A stretch of 64,000 nucleotides of DNA from Leuconostoc miyukkimchii (GTDB lineage: Bacteria > Bacillota > Bacilli > Lactobacillales > Lactobacillaceae): the NCBI RefSeq assembly GCF_019656055.1, contig NZ_BPKY01000001.1, forward strand, positions 124,001-188,000, in the 5' to 3' direction. This document shows, piece by piece, positions 54,252 through 63,972 of this stretch. The stretch's first letter is position 1. Each line of letters starts with the position of its first letter. Under the pieces are notes generated by a model. That model ran no database searches. It was not told the origin of the DNA and saw only the letters and a program-made list of their open reading frames with translations. The translations under genes were made by a program, and so were the position numbers.

Positions 54252-55358
54252 TTAAGAAATACCAAGCCTATTTCTATATTTTTTTGGGGTGATATTTTTG
54301 GCGTGTTTGAATGAAGATGTGAAATGGCTGACACTTGCAAATGCTAAATTTTCTGCAATATCACTAATAGATAAATCGGTATTGATCAATAGCTGGGCTG
54401 CTTCTTCTATTTTTCTATGAATAATATAGGATTTAATTGATTCATGATATTTTTCTTTAAATATAGGATTTAAATTATTAATTGGTATAGTCAGTGTGAA
54501 GGCAATATCGTTTAACGTCAACTTTTGATTTGTATGTGCGTCAATATAATTTTTAATTATATCTGCAGTAGGTAAGCCGTGCTTTTGATTAAATTTTTTC
54601 ATCTCTCTAAAGTATAACCATCCTAAGTCTATCAGTATTTTTTTTAGGTTTGTAAAATGTGATGATAATTCAATTTTATTGACAATCACACTTTGTAATT
54701 TAAGAGAGAGGTTAGTGGGATAACCGTGTGTAATAATATTACGATGAATAATTGAAACATAGCTAATTAATACGTTTTTTTCACCACGTGTTAAGTCGCC
54801 ATATGATAAACGTTTACCATTAATGGGCAAATTAATAAACTGATTTAAAAAAATTTTAAATGATTTTTCATCTGAATCATTAATCGCCATCATTAAGTTA
54901 GTGCTTATAATTGATATGTCCCCTAATCTGTGGTCGTTAAGAAGTAAATCATAATTAGTTGAAAAATCAGTGTCTAATTTTCGAAAAAGTATTTGTTTTC
55001 TTGGTGTTTGCTTTTTTGTATAAGCGGCATAGAGTGCTTGACACAAAATTTTTTTATCACTCATGATGCGTATTAGGTTAGTTTCAAGACTGAAAAAATT
55101 TAAATTTTCTTGCTGAAACACAACAAAAAAAATTGTTGTGTTTTTTGATATTTTTATTCGTAATACAAAACCACTTGTAAAAATGAATATCTCATATATA
55201 TTTTTTACTTTCACAAGATTAATTTTTCGAGTGAGTTTGTCAATATCTACTTTTTGTTGCGAATTAATGCTGTCACTGTAATAAGTTTGATTGTGTGGTG
55301 GATCAAGTAATAAAACAGACCCATCAAATAATTTAGCTAATAGTATTAAGTTATCCAT
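54252..55358 (-). CDS. AraC-family transcriptional regulator
   Basis: A 368-residue regulator. The C-terminal 95 residues are a double helix-turn-helix AraC domain: LTLNDIAFTLTIPINNLNPIFKEKY, then LSISDIAENLAFASVSHFTSSFKHAKNITP followed by KKYR. The N-terminal 260 residues carry no recognised ligand domain; they are strand- then helix-rich. It is divergent from the giant surface protein gene 315 bases away, so local control is likely. Its ribosome binding site is an unusual run of Gs (GGGGGAGGGGGAAC) 4-17 bases before the ATG. Confidence 0.85.
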   Translation of the reverse strand: MDNLILLAKLFDGSVLLLDPPHNQTYYSDSINSQQKVDIDKLTRKINLVKVKNIYEIFIFTSGFVLRIKISKNTTIFFVVFQQENLNFFSLETNLIRIMSDKKILCQALYAAYTKKQTPRKQILFRKLDTDFSTNYDLLLNDHRLGDISIISTNLMMAINDSDEKSFKIFLNQFINLPINGKRLSYGDLTRGEKNVLISYVSIIHRNIITHGYPTNLSLKLQSVIVNKIELSSHFTNLKKILIDLGWLYFREMKKFNQKHGLPTADIIKNYIDAHTNQKLTLNDIAFTLTIPINNLNPIFKEKYHESIKSYIIHRKIEEAAQLLINTDLSISDIAENLAFASVSHFTSSFKHAKNITPKKYRNRLGIS

Positions 55359-55574
55359 AATGTTCCCCCTCCCCCGAACAGATCATACTAAATCAACAGC
55401 TCTAAAATTTAGTACGTTGATTTTTTCATTATAGCAATAAAATTTGTATCTTTTATGAAAAACAGTTAAATCAGTTGTTTTTTGATATAAAAAAGTTATT
55501 TTGTGATAAATGTTGAAAAAAATGATGTGATAGACTCAGTTTAGAATCATTTTAACATGAAAGGAAAACTAATT

Positions 55575-55619
55575 ATGCACAAGAAACATATGTATTACAA
55601 ATTGTTTACTAGTTTATAA
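55575..55619 (+). CDS. Possible 14-residue leader peptide upstream of the surface protein gene
   Basis: ATG at 55575 behind AAAGGAAAA encodes MHKKHMYYKLFTSL and stops at 55619, 54 bases before the surface protein start. The rest of the 315-base gap is AT-rich, with no clear promoter. A chance ORF is quite possible. Confidence 0.3.
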   Translation: MHKKHMYYKLFTSL

Positions 55620-55673
55620 GAGTAAATAATAAATTAGAGGCGTGAGAAATAAGGATTGGGGAGAAGAGTAATT

Positions 55674-58600
55674 ATGCTTGATAAAAATAATAATAAGTTA
55701 TTAAAGAAGAATGAAAATAAGCATTATAAGCTTTACAAAGATGGTAAGTTTTGGGTAACAGCTTTGGCTGGTATCACATTTAGTATGGTATCAACTTTCA
55801 CTTCTGTGAGTGCGGATGTCACAACAGCAAATCAAAACAATCCCACAGTAACAGCAACGGCAAAGCCTACTGATGTAGCAACCGATGCTCAAAAGCAAGC
55901 TGCAAAAGAAACTATTGATAACGAATCTACCAAAATCACTGCTAATATTAATAATGACGCCAAACTGTCTTCAGATGATAAAACTAAACAGGGTCAAAAC
56001 GTAGCTGACGTTGCTACGAAGGCTAAAAATAATGTTGACCAATCTACTACACCAGATGATATTAATAATATACAATCTGCTAGTATTACTAATATTGATA
56101 ATCAATACGTTCCTGGTACTAGTGACGATAGTCAGAATTTAGACGAAAATGCAACTGATGATAATCAAAATCAAGCAGAAAGCGACAATACTACTCCGGC
56201 TGCTAAGGAACAAAAGGTAAATCAGGTCACAACGCCAACGAGTACTAATCAAACTAAAGACGTCGCAAATTCATCTACATCAGCAAATGATAGCCAAAAT
56301 CAAGATATTGCAAGTTCAACGTCACCAGCAAACGATAATCAAAACAAAGATTTAAAAACAGCTGTAACGCCAACGAGTGATAGCCAAGACAAAGACGTTG
56401 CAGATTCAACAACACCAGCAAATGATAGCCAAAATCAAGATATTGCAAGTTCAACGCCACCAGTAAATGATAATCAAAACAAAAATGTGACAAAGCCTGT
56501 AACATCAATGAATGATAGTCAGAATTCTGAAGATACAAAAATTACAGTGCCAGTTAATAACTTGGCGCAAACAGACATAGCAGATACTGATAACAATCAA
56601 AAAAGTACTAATTTATTAATGCAACGACTAGCGGCAACTAATTTACTGGCAACCACTAGTGATGATGATATTAATCCATCAATATTACCACATGGTGATT
56701 TAAATAATTTTGATGGTTGGATTGCGGCAACAAAACGGGGAGATGTTTATACACAAAGAGCGTTATCAGACACGCCAGGAACTGATGGTTATTATCAAAC
56801 TAAAGATATGGATGTAGCAAGGTATAAGCCTAACGGTAATAGTAGTATGACTGTTAAGCAGACTAACAATGGTGGTCAAGCTGCTAGTATTGCGACACAG
56901 ACAGATAATTTGATATCAGGTGATAGATATCAATTATCATTCAGTACAAAATACCCCACAAATTCAAAAGAATTATTGATGAAGTTTAGAATTGTAAAAC
57001 CAAGTGACTTTACAAATTCAACTGTTCCAGGATTAACAGCTACTATAGACGGAAAAGATGTCTCGTATAAGAGCTCTTGGATGGCACCAAGTGATGGTAA
57101 TCACACTATGGACTTTACAAGTACATCAGATAGCAATTATTTAATAGAATTTCGTACTTATACTCAAAGCAGTGGTTCTTTAAACTTTAACGGTATTAAT
57201 TTTATAGATGTCACCCCAGCAGGTATTCCAAGTATTAATGCTATAAGTGAAGGTCAAAATGCTATTTCAGGTAAAGTTTCACAAAGTGACACAAGCACTG
57301 GTGGCAGAACAATTTTAAAAGGCGACACTGTTAATGTTTACCAAACAAACGATCAAGGACAAAATATATTAGTAGGTAGAACTGTAGTAGATGAAAATAA
57401 CAATTGGAGTTTACCTTTAGATAATTCTGCTGTATTAAATCAACAATATACGGCCATAGTTACTAATAATAGTTCAGGGCAAAAAAGCGCCGCTTCAAAT
57501 AGCATTGTTCAATATAATCCAGCTATACACCAACAAACATATAAACAAAACCTTCAAGATGAGCATGACAAAATTGTAAATGATATCGCTAATGATTCAA
57601 CATTAACGACAGAAGAAAAAGCTAAACAGACTGGGGATGCTGGACAAGCATTGACTAACGGACAAGCTGAAATTGACAAGGGAACAACTGCTGATCAAAT
57701 TGATAGTGCTTATAATCAAGGTAAGACAAACATTGATGCTAGTCATGTACCTGGCACGAGTCTTGAAGATCAAAAGTCAGCACAAAAGCAGAACCTGCAA
57801 GTTGAACATGACAAGATAGTAAACGATATTACTAACGATCCAACGTTAACTTCGGCAGAAAAAGCTAAACAAACGAGCGATGCGGATCAAGCGTTGACAG
57901 CTGGACAAGATAATGTGGACAAGTCCACTACAGCTGATGAAATCAATAGCGCTTATGATCAAGGCAAGACAAATATTGATGCCAGTCATGTACCTGGAAC
58001 AAAACTTGAAGATCAAAAGTCAGCACAAAAGCAAAATTTGCAAGCTGAACACGACAAAATTGTAAACGATATTACTAATGATCCAACGTTAACTTCGGCA
58101 GAAAAAGCTAAACAAACAAGCGATGCGGATCAAGCGCTAACAACTGGACAAGATAACGTCGAGAAGTCCACTACAGCAGATGAAGTGAACAGTGCTTATG
58201 ACCAAGGTAAGAATAATATTGATGCTAGTCATATACTTGGCACGAGTCTTGACGATCAAAAAACAGCACAAAAGCAAAATTTGCAAGCTGAACACGACAA
58301 GATTGTCAATGACATTGCTAACGATCCAACGTTGATAACAGCAGAAAAGCAAAAGCAAACGACTGATGCCGATCAAGCATTAGCAACTGGACAAGATAAT
58401 ATCGACAAGTCAACTACGGCAGATGAAGTGAATAGTGCTTATGATCAAGGGAAGACAAACATTGATGCCAGTCATGTACCTGGCACGAGTCTTGACGATC
58501 AAAAAACAGCACAAAAGCAAAATTTGCAAGCCGAACACGACAAGATTGTCAATGATATCGCTAACGATCCAACGTTAACTTCGGCCGAAAAGCAAACGCA

Positions 58601-61600
58601 AACCAGCGATGCAGATCAAGCCTTGACAACTGGACAAAATGCAATTGATGCCGCTAAAAATGCCGATGACATTAATAGTGCTTATGATCAAGGCAAGACC
58701 AATATTGATGCTAGTCATGTACCTGGGACAAAACTTGACGATCAAAAGTCAGCACAAAAGCAAAACTTACAAGCTGAACACGACAAAATTGTCAATGATA
58801 TCGCTAACGATCCAACGTTAACTTCGGCCGAAAAGCAAAAGCAAACCAGCGATGCAGATCAAGCATTAACTGCAGAACAAACTGCGATTGATGTGGCTAA
58901 AAACGCCGATGAAGTGAATAGTGCTTATGATCAAGGGAAGACAAACATTGATGCCAGTCATGTACCTGGTACGAAGCTTGAAGATCAAAAGTCAACACAA
59001 AAGCAAAATTTGCAAGCTGAACACGACAAGATTGTCAATGACATTGATAAAGATCCAACGTTGACAACAGCAGAAAAGCAAAAGCAAACGAGTGATGCGG
59101 ATCAAGCATTAGCAACTGGACAAGATAATATCGACAAGTCAACTACGGCAGATGAAGTGAATAGTGCTTATGATCAAGGTAAAACAGCAATTGATAATGC
59201 TTATCAACCTGGTATGAATCTTGACGATCAAAAGTCACTGCAAAAGCAAAATTTGCAAGCTGAACACGACAAGATAGTCAATGACATTGATAAAGATCCA
59301 ACGTTGACAACAGCAGAAAAGCAAAAGCAAACGAGTGATGCCGATCAAGCATTAGCAACTGGACAAGATAATATCGACAAGTCAACTACGGCAGATGAAG
59401 TGAATAGTGCTTATGATCAAGGTAAAACAGCAATTGATAATGCTTATCAACCTGGTATGAATCTTGACGATCAAAAGTCACTGCAAAAGCAAAATTTGCA
59501 AGCTGAACACGACAAGATAGTCAATGACATTGATAAAGATCCAACGTTGACAACAGCAGAAAAGCAAAAGCAAACGAGTGATGCGGATCAAGCATTAGCA
59601 ACTGGACAAGATAATATCGACAAGTCAACTATGGCAGATGAAGTGAATAGTGCTTATGATCAAGGTAAAACAGCAATTGATAATGCTTATCAACCTGGTA
59701 TGAATCTTGACGATCAAAAGTCACTGCAAAAGCAAAACTTGCAAGCTGAACACGACAAGATAGTCAACGACATTGCTAAAGATTCAACGTTGACTTCGGC
59801 AGAAAAGCAAAAGCAAACAAGCAATGCAGATCAAGCATTAACTAACGGACAAGCTGAAATTGACAAGGGAACAACTGCTGATCAAATTGGTAGTGCTTAT
59901 AATCAAGGTAAGACAAACATTGATGCTAGTCATGTACCTGGCACGAATCTTGACGATCAAAAGTCAACACAAAAGCAGAACCTGCAAGTTGAACATGACA
60001 AGATAGTAAACGATATTACTAACGATCCAACGTTAACTTCGGCAGAAAAAGCTAAACAAACGAGCGATGCGGATCAAGCGTTGACAGCTGGACAAGATAG
60101 TGTGGACAAGTCAACTACAGCTGACGAAATTAATACGGCTTATGACCAAGGTAAAACAAATATTGATGCTAGTCATGTACCTGGCACGAAGCTTGACGAT
60201 CAACAGTCAACACAAAAGCAAAACTTGCAAACCGAACATGACAAGATAGTCAACGAGATTGCTAATGATCCAACGTTGACTGCGGCTGAAAAAGCTAAAC
60301 AAACAAGCGATGCGGATAAAGCATTAACGACTGGACAAACTGCGATTGATGCCGCTAAAAATGCCGATGAAGTCAATAGCGCTTATGACCAAGGTAAGAC
60401 AAATATTGATGCTAGTCATGTACCTGGTACGAAACTTGAAGATCAACAGTCAGCACAAAAGCAAAACTTGCAAGCTGAACATGACAAGATAGTAAACGAT
60501 ATTGCTAACGATCCAACGTTGACTGCGACTGAAAAAGCAAAACAAACCAGCGATGCAGATCAAGCGTTAACGACCGAACAAAATTCAATTGATGCTGCTA
60601 ACAATGCCGATGACATCAATAGTGCTTATGACCAAGGTAAAACTAATATTGATGCTAGTCATGTACCTGGCACGAAGCTTGACGATCAACAGTCAGCACA
60701 AAAGCAAAACTTGCAAACCGAACATGACAAGATAGTCAACGAGATTGCTAATGATCCAACGTTGACTGCGGCTGAAAAAGCTAAACAAACAAGCGATGCG
60801 GATAAAGCATTAACGACTGGACAAACTGAGATTGATGCCGCTAAAAATGCCGATGAAGTCAATAGCGCTTATGACCAAGGTAAGACAAATATTGATAATA
60901 CTTATCAAACTGGCACGAGTCTCGATGATCAAAAAACAGCACAAAAGCAAAACTTGCAAGCTGAACACGACAAGATTGTCAATGACATTGCTAACGATCC
61001 AACGTTGACTGCGGCAGAAAAAGCTAAACAAACGAGCGATGCAGATCAAGCGTTGACAACTGGACAAGATAATGTGGACAAGTCAACTACAGCAGATGAA
61101 GTGAACAGTGCTTATGATCAAGGTAAGAACAATATTGATGCTAGTCATGTACTTGGCACAAAACTTGACGATCAAAAGTCAGCGCAAAAACAAAACTTAC
61201 AAGCTGAACACGACAAGATAGTCAATGATATCGCTAACGACCCAACGTTGACTTCAGCAGAAAAACAAAAGCAAACAAGCGATGCAGATCAAGCGTTAAC
61301 GATTGGACAAGATAATGTCGAGAAGTCAACTACAGCAGATGACATCAACAGTGCTTATGATCAAGGCAAGACCAATATTGATGCTAGTCATGTACCTGGG
61401 ACAAAACTTGACGATCAAAAGTCAGCACAAAAGCAAAACTTACAAGCCGAACACGACAAGATAGTAAACGACATTGCTAACGACCCAACGTTAACTTCGG
61501 CAGAAAAACAAAATCAAACAATCAATGCCGATCAAGCATTAACTGCAGGTCAAACTGCGATTGACGCGGCTAAAAATGCCGATGACATCAATAGCGCTTA

Positions 61601-62639
61601 TGATCAAGGTAAAATAGCAATTGATAATGCTTATCAACCTGGTATGAATCTTGACGATCAAAAGTCACTGCAAAAGCAAAACTTGCAAGCTGAACACGAC
61701 AAGATAGTCAATGACATTGCTAATGACCCAACGTTGACAACAGCAGAAAAGCAAAAGCAAACGGACGAGGCGGATCAAGCGTTAACGACTGGACAAGATA
61801 ATATCGACAAGTCAACTACAGCTGACGAAATTAACACAGCTTATGACCAAGGCACGACAAATATTGATGCCAGTCATGTACCTGGCACGAAACTTGACGA
61901 TCAAAAGTCAGCGCAAAAGCAAAACTTGCAAGCTGAACACGACAAGATAGTAAACGATATCGCTAAAGATCCAACGTTAACTGCGACTGAAAAAGCAAAG
62001 CAAACAAGTGATGCAGATCAAGCCTTGACAACTGGACAAGCTGCAATTGATACAGCTAAAAATGTCGATGAAGTCAATAGTGCTTATGACCAAGGCAAGA
62101 CAAGCATTGATGCTAGTCATGTACCCGGCACGAGTCTTGAAGATCAAAAGTCAGTACAAAAGCAAAACTTGCAAGCCGAACACGACAAAATCGTAAACGA
62201 TATCGCTAATGACCCAACGTTGACAACAGCAGAAAAGCAAAAGCAGATTAGCGATGCCAATCAAGCATTAACAACTGGACAAACTGCGATTGATGCCGCT
62301 AAAAACGCAGATGAAGTGAATAGTGCTTATGATCAGGGTAAGATAAACATCGATGCCACTCATGTACCTGGAATAAGTGTTCACAATTCAAAGTCAAAAC
62401 ATGACAAAACTATTAGTGATATTCAAAATAACCCAACGCTGATAATTGAAAAGAAGCAAAAGTCGAATGTTAATGCCAATCAAACTTTGAGAAAAAGCAA
62501 ATCAAATAGTGATGATACAGTTTTACCTAATACTGGCACTACTAATCAAGTAGCAAATAATGTCATTTTAGAATTAGTCATCGGTTTGACAATTGGTTTG
62601 ACTTCACTCATAAAATTAAGGCGTAACAATAAAGAATAA
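55674..62639 (+). CDS. Giant repeat-rich cell-wall-anchored surface protein
   Basis: A 2321-residue probable adhesin. The N terminus is a KxYKxGKxW-type signal peptide (KLYKDGKFW, residues 19-27; cleavage expected after VSA, about 47), which implies export by the accessory Sec system. Next are a diverged copy of the main repeat (about 72-150), a Ser/Thr/Asn/Gln-rich stretch of short repeats (about 150-320), a non-repeated beta-rich domain (about 330-515), an Ig-like unit (about 517-617), twenty 81-residue repeats (about 619-2238), and a sortase signal LPNTG (2284-2288), a membrane helix and KLRRNNKE tail. The repeats resemble DUF1542-type helical repeats. ATG at 55674 follows GGGGAGAAG. The gene is divergent from an AraC-type regulator. 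Confidence 0.93.
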   Translation: MLDKNNNKLLKKNENKHYKLYKDGKFWVTALAGITFSMVSTFTSVSADVTTANQNNPTVTATAKPTDVATDAQKQAAKETIDNESTKITANINNDAKLSSDDKTKQGQNVADVATKAKNNVDQSTTPDDINNIQSASITNIDNQYVPGTSDDSQNLDENATDDNQNQAESDNTTPAAKEQKVNQVTTPTSTNQTKDVANSSTSANDSQNQDIASSTSPANDNQNKDLKTAVTPTSDSQDKDVADSTTPANDSQNQDIASSTPPVNDNQNKNVTKPVTSMNDSQNSEDTKITVPVNNLAQTDIADTDNNQKSTNLLMQRLAATNLLATTSDDDINPSILPHGDLNNFDGWIAATKRGDVYTQRALSDTPGTDGYYQTKDMDVARYKPNGNSSMTVKQTNNGGQAASIATQTDNLISGDRYQLSFSTKYPTNSKELLMKFRIVKPSDFTNSTVPGLTATIDGKDVSYKSSWMAPSDGNHTMDFTSTSDSNYLIEFRTYTQSSGSLNFNGINFIDVTPAGIPSINAISEGQNAISGKVSQSDTSTGGRTILKGDTVNVYQTNDQGQNILVGRTVVDENNNWSLPLDNSAVLNQQYTAIVTNNSSGQKSAASNSIVQYNPAIHQQTYKQNLQDEHDKIVNDIANDSTLTTEEKAKQTGDAGQALTNGQAEIDKGTTADQIDSAYNQGKTNIDASHVPGTSLEDQKSAQKQNLQVEHDKIVNDITNDPTLTSAEKAKQTSDADQALTAGQDNVDKSTTADEINSAYDQGKTNIDASHVPGTKLEDQKSAQKQNLQAEHDKIVNDITNDPTLTSAEKAKQTSDADQALTTGQDNVEKSTTADEVNSAYDQGKNNIDASHILGTSLDDQKTAQKQNLQAEHDKIVNDIANDPTLITAEKQKQTTDADQALATGQDNIDKSTTADEVNSAYDQGKTNIDASHVPGTSLDDQKTAQKQNLQAEHDKIVNDIANDPTLTSAEKQTQTSDADQALTTGQNAIDAAKNADDINSAYDQGKTNIDASHVPGTKLDDQKSAQKQNLQAEHDKIVNDIANDPTLTSAEKQKQTSDADQALTAEQTAIDVAKNADEVNSAYDQGKTNIDASHVPGTKLEDQKSTQKQNLQAEHDKIVNDIDKDPTLTTAEKQKQTSDADQALATGQDNIDKSTTADEVNSAYDQGKTAIDNAYQPGMNLDDQKSLQKQNLQAEHDKIVNDIDKDPTLTTAEKQKQTSDADQALATGQDNIDKSTTADEVNSAYDQGKTAIDNAYQPGMNLDDQKSLQKQNLQAEHDKIVNDIDKDPTLTTAEKQKQTSDADQALATGQDNIDKSTMADEVNSAYDQGKTAIDNAYQPGMNLDDQKSLQKQNLQAEHDKIVNDIAKDSTLTSAEKQKQTSNADQALTNGQAEIDKGTTADQIGSAYNQGKTNIDASHVPGTNLDDQKSTQKQNLQVEHDKIVNDITNDPTLTSAEKAKQTSDADQALTAGQDSVDKSTTADEINTAYDQGKTNIDASHVPGTKLDDQQSTQKQNLQTEHDKIVNEIANDPTLTAAEKAKQTSDADKALTTGQTAIDAAKNADEVNSAYDQGKTNIDASHVPGTKLEDQQSAQKQNLQAEHDKIVNDIANDPTLTATEKAKQTSDADQALTTEQNSIDAANNADDINSAYDQGKTNIDASHVPGTKLDDQQSAQKQNLQTEHDKIVNEIANDPTLTAAEKAKQTSDADKALTTGQTEIDAAKNADEVNSAYDQGKTNIDNTYQTGTSLDDQKTAQKQNLQAEHDKIVNDIANDPTLTAAEKAKQTSDADQALTTGQDNVDKSTTADEVNSAYDQGKNNIDASHVLGTKLDDQKSAQKQNLQAEHDKIVNDIANDPTLTSAEKQKQTSDADQALTIGQDNVEKSTTADDINSAYDQGKTNIDASHVPGTKLDDQKSAQKQNLQAEHDKIVNDIANDPTLTSAEKQNQTINADQALTAGQTAIDAAKNADDINSAYDQGKIAIDNAYQPGMNLDDQKSLQKQNLQAEHDKIVNDIANDPTLTTAEKQKQTDEADQALTTGQDNIDKSTTADEINTAYDQGTTNIDASHVPGTKLDDQKSAQKQNLQAEHDKIVNDIAKDPTLTATEKAKQTSDADQALTTGQAAIDTAKNVDEVNSAYDQGKTSIDASHVPGTSLEDQKSVQKQNLQAEHDKIVNDIANDPTLTTAEKQKQISDANQALTTGQTAIDAAKNADEVNSAYDQGKINIDATHVPGISVHNSKSKHDKTISDIQNNPTLIIEKKQKSNVNANQTLRKSKSNSDDTVLPNTGTTNQVANNVILELVIGLTIGLTSLIKLRRNNKE
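57528..62387 (+). repeat. Twenty tandem 243-base repeats inside the surface protein gene
   Basis: Each unit codes for 81 residues with the core NLQAEHDKIVNDIANDPTLT and ends in NIDASHVPGTKLDD or AIDNAYQPGMNLDD. Two sub-types alternate in the middle segment: one with GQDNIDKSTTADE, one with GQTAIDAAKNADE. Units 7-9 (58986-59714) are almost identical in DNA and must be recent copies; units 12 and 14 form another near-identical pair. A shortened 21st unit follows before the anchor. Confidence 0.95.
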
Positions 62640-62716
62640 TTTATTGACGGATTCAAGGGCAATATAGTGCTTAATATACAGCCAGTCATTTGAATTAAAA
62701 TAAATTTTAAAATAAA

Positions 62717-62757
62717 AACCAATATATGATATTACATCAGTTATTGGTTTTTGTCTT
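62717..62757 (+). terminator. Probable terminator of the surface protein gene
   Basis: AAAACCAATA (62717-62726) pairs with TATTGGTTTT about 16 bases later, followed by Ts. It is 78 bases after the stop codon; between lies nothing recognisable. Confidence 0.7.
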
Positions 62758-62880
62758 TAGTTGAATAATTTTGACATGTATATCAGATAAAAATATACGA
62801 AAGAAATGATCAATATTGTGTTAGGTATCAAAAGCTTGATGCATATTGTCACTCAAAAAATAAAATAGTTTAAAAAATAA

Positions 62881-62925
62881 ATAGCTAGTCATCGGTATTA
62901 TACCGATGACTAGCCATTTATTTTT
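62881..62925 (-). terminator. Terminator of the LacI-family gene
   Basis: A 14-bp stem (CTAGTCATCGGTAT with its complement) with a short loop, and runs of A and T outside; it can act on both strands, and lies just past the minus-strand regulator's stop codon. Confidence 0.8.
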
Positions 62926-62953
62926 TACCTTGAATTTTTCAGAAGAAATCATG

Positions 62954-63940
62954 CTACAGGGAATCACGCATTTGAATAGTTGAGGGAATACGCGTATTTT
63001 TTGTGAGAATAACATCGTCTTTAATGCTATGTGCTAATTTATCGGCAGCTGTTCGGCCAATTTCTTGTGGGTTTTGTGCAACAGATGCAATAGCTGGTGA
63101 AAGCATATCTGCAAATTGATCATCATCATATCCAATTAAACCAACGTCTTCGGGTACATTTATCTGCTGTTGTTTCAAAAAACGAACTGCTGACCATAAA
63201 ACCTGGCCATTCAGTGCAAAAATGCCTATACGATTCGTGGTATGTAATTTATCTTTGAGAACCGCTTGCCAATTCGAATCATCAATTTCAATGAGATCTA
63301 CTGTGATAGGGCTATCATTTAAACCAGCCTTTAATCCATTGAGTCGATTCATACGGCTTGATATACCTTGAATGTGATTAGCTAAAACAATGATCGTGTC
63401 ATAATGTTTGTCTTTAAATATTTGAGCAAGTTCAACAGATTTTTGGAAATTATCAGATACCACAGCAGGCCAAGTGAAGGGTTCAATATAGCGGTCAACC
63501 TGAACAACAGGAATTTTTTGGTCGATTAAAAATTGATAGTGATCGGGCTGGTGGACGAGTGGTTGTAAAATAATACCATCGACTTGCTCTGATATCATTT
63601 TTTCGAGATTGTTTAACTCACGATCAACAGTATTATCAGCATCCATAATGAGAACTTGATAAGTCGTTTTTTGAAAATAGGCACCAATACCTTTTAACAG
63701 ACGTGAAGTATACATATTAGAAATATCAGCAACAGAAACACCAATTAAAAACGAGTTCCGGGCTTTTAATGCCTGAGCTTGACGACTGGGGCGATAATCG
63801 AGTTCAGCAATGGTTTGTTCAATGCGAATCTTTGTGGCAGCTGACATATTATCGAATTTACCATTCAAATAGCGCGATACTGTTGTTTTTGAAACGCTTG
63901 CTTGAGCAGCAATATCATTAATTGTGAGTTTTTTATCCAT
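62954..63940 (-). CDS. LacI-family repressor (KdgR/GntR-like)
   Basis: A 328-residue regulator. The N-terminal helix-turn-helix and hinge are LTINDIAAQASVSKTTVSRY and YRPSRQAQALKARNS; the sugar-binding core has IGVSVADISNMYTSRLLKGI, GIILQP, VQVDRY, and LIGYDDDQFADMLSPAIASV. The sub-group resembles KdgR of the 2-keto-3-deoxygluconate pathway, but the ligand cannot be fixed from sequence. The ATG at 63940 lies six bases after a TATAAT on the minus strand, with no Shine-Dalgarno sequence. It probably controls the divergent operon that begins past the window edge. Confidence 0.88.
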   Translation of the reverse strand: MDKKLTINDIAAQASVSKTTVSRYLNGKFDNMSAATKIRIEQTIAELDYRPSRQAQALKARNSFLIGVSVADISNMYTSRLLKGIGAYFQKTTYQVLIMDADNTVDRELNNLEKMISEQVDGIILQPLVHQPDHYQFLIDQKIPVVQVDRYIEPFTWPAVVSDNFQKSVELAQIFKDKHYDTIIVLANHIQGISSRMNRLNGLKAGLNDSPITVDLIEIDDSNWQAVLKDKLHTTNRIGIFALNGQVLWSAVRFLKQQQINVPEDVGLIGYDDDQFADMLSPAIASVAQNPQEIGRTAADKLAHSIKDDVILTKNTRIPSTIQMRDSL

Positions 63941-63946
63941 GTAGAT

Positions 63947-63952
63947 ATTATA
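63947..63952 (-). promoter_or_regulatory. -10 box of the LacI-family gene
   Basis: TATAAT on the minus strand, six bases before the ATG. TTGTCA upstream is a possible -35 but 21 bases away. Confidence 0.5.
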
Positions 63953-63972
63953 CGACAAAATAAAAATAGGGG

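Noticed and set aside
57528-62387. CRISPR-like array suggested by regular spacing of repeats
   Set aside because: The 243-base units are coding, in frame over their whole length and without unique spacers; they are protein repeats.
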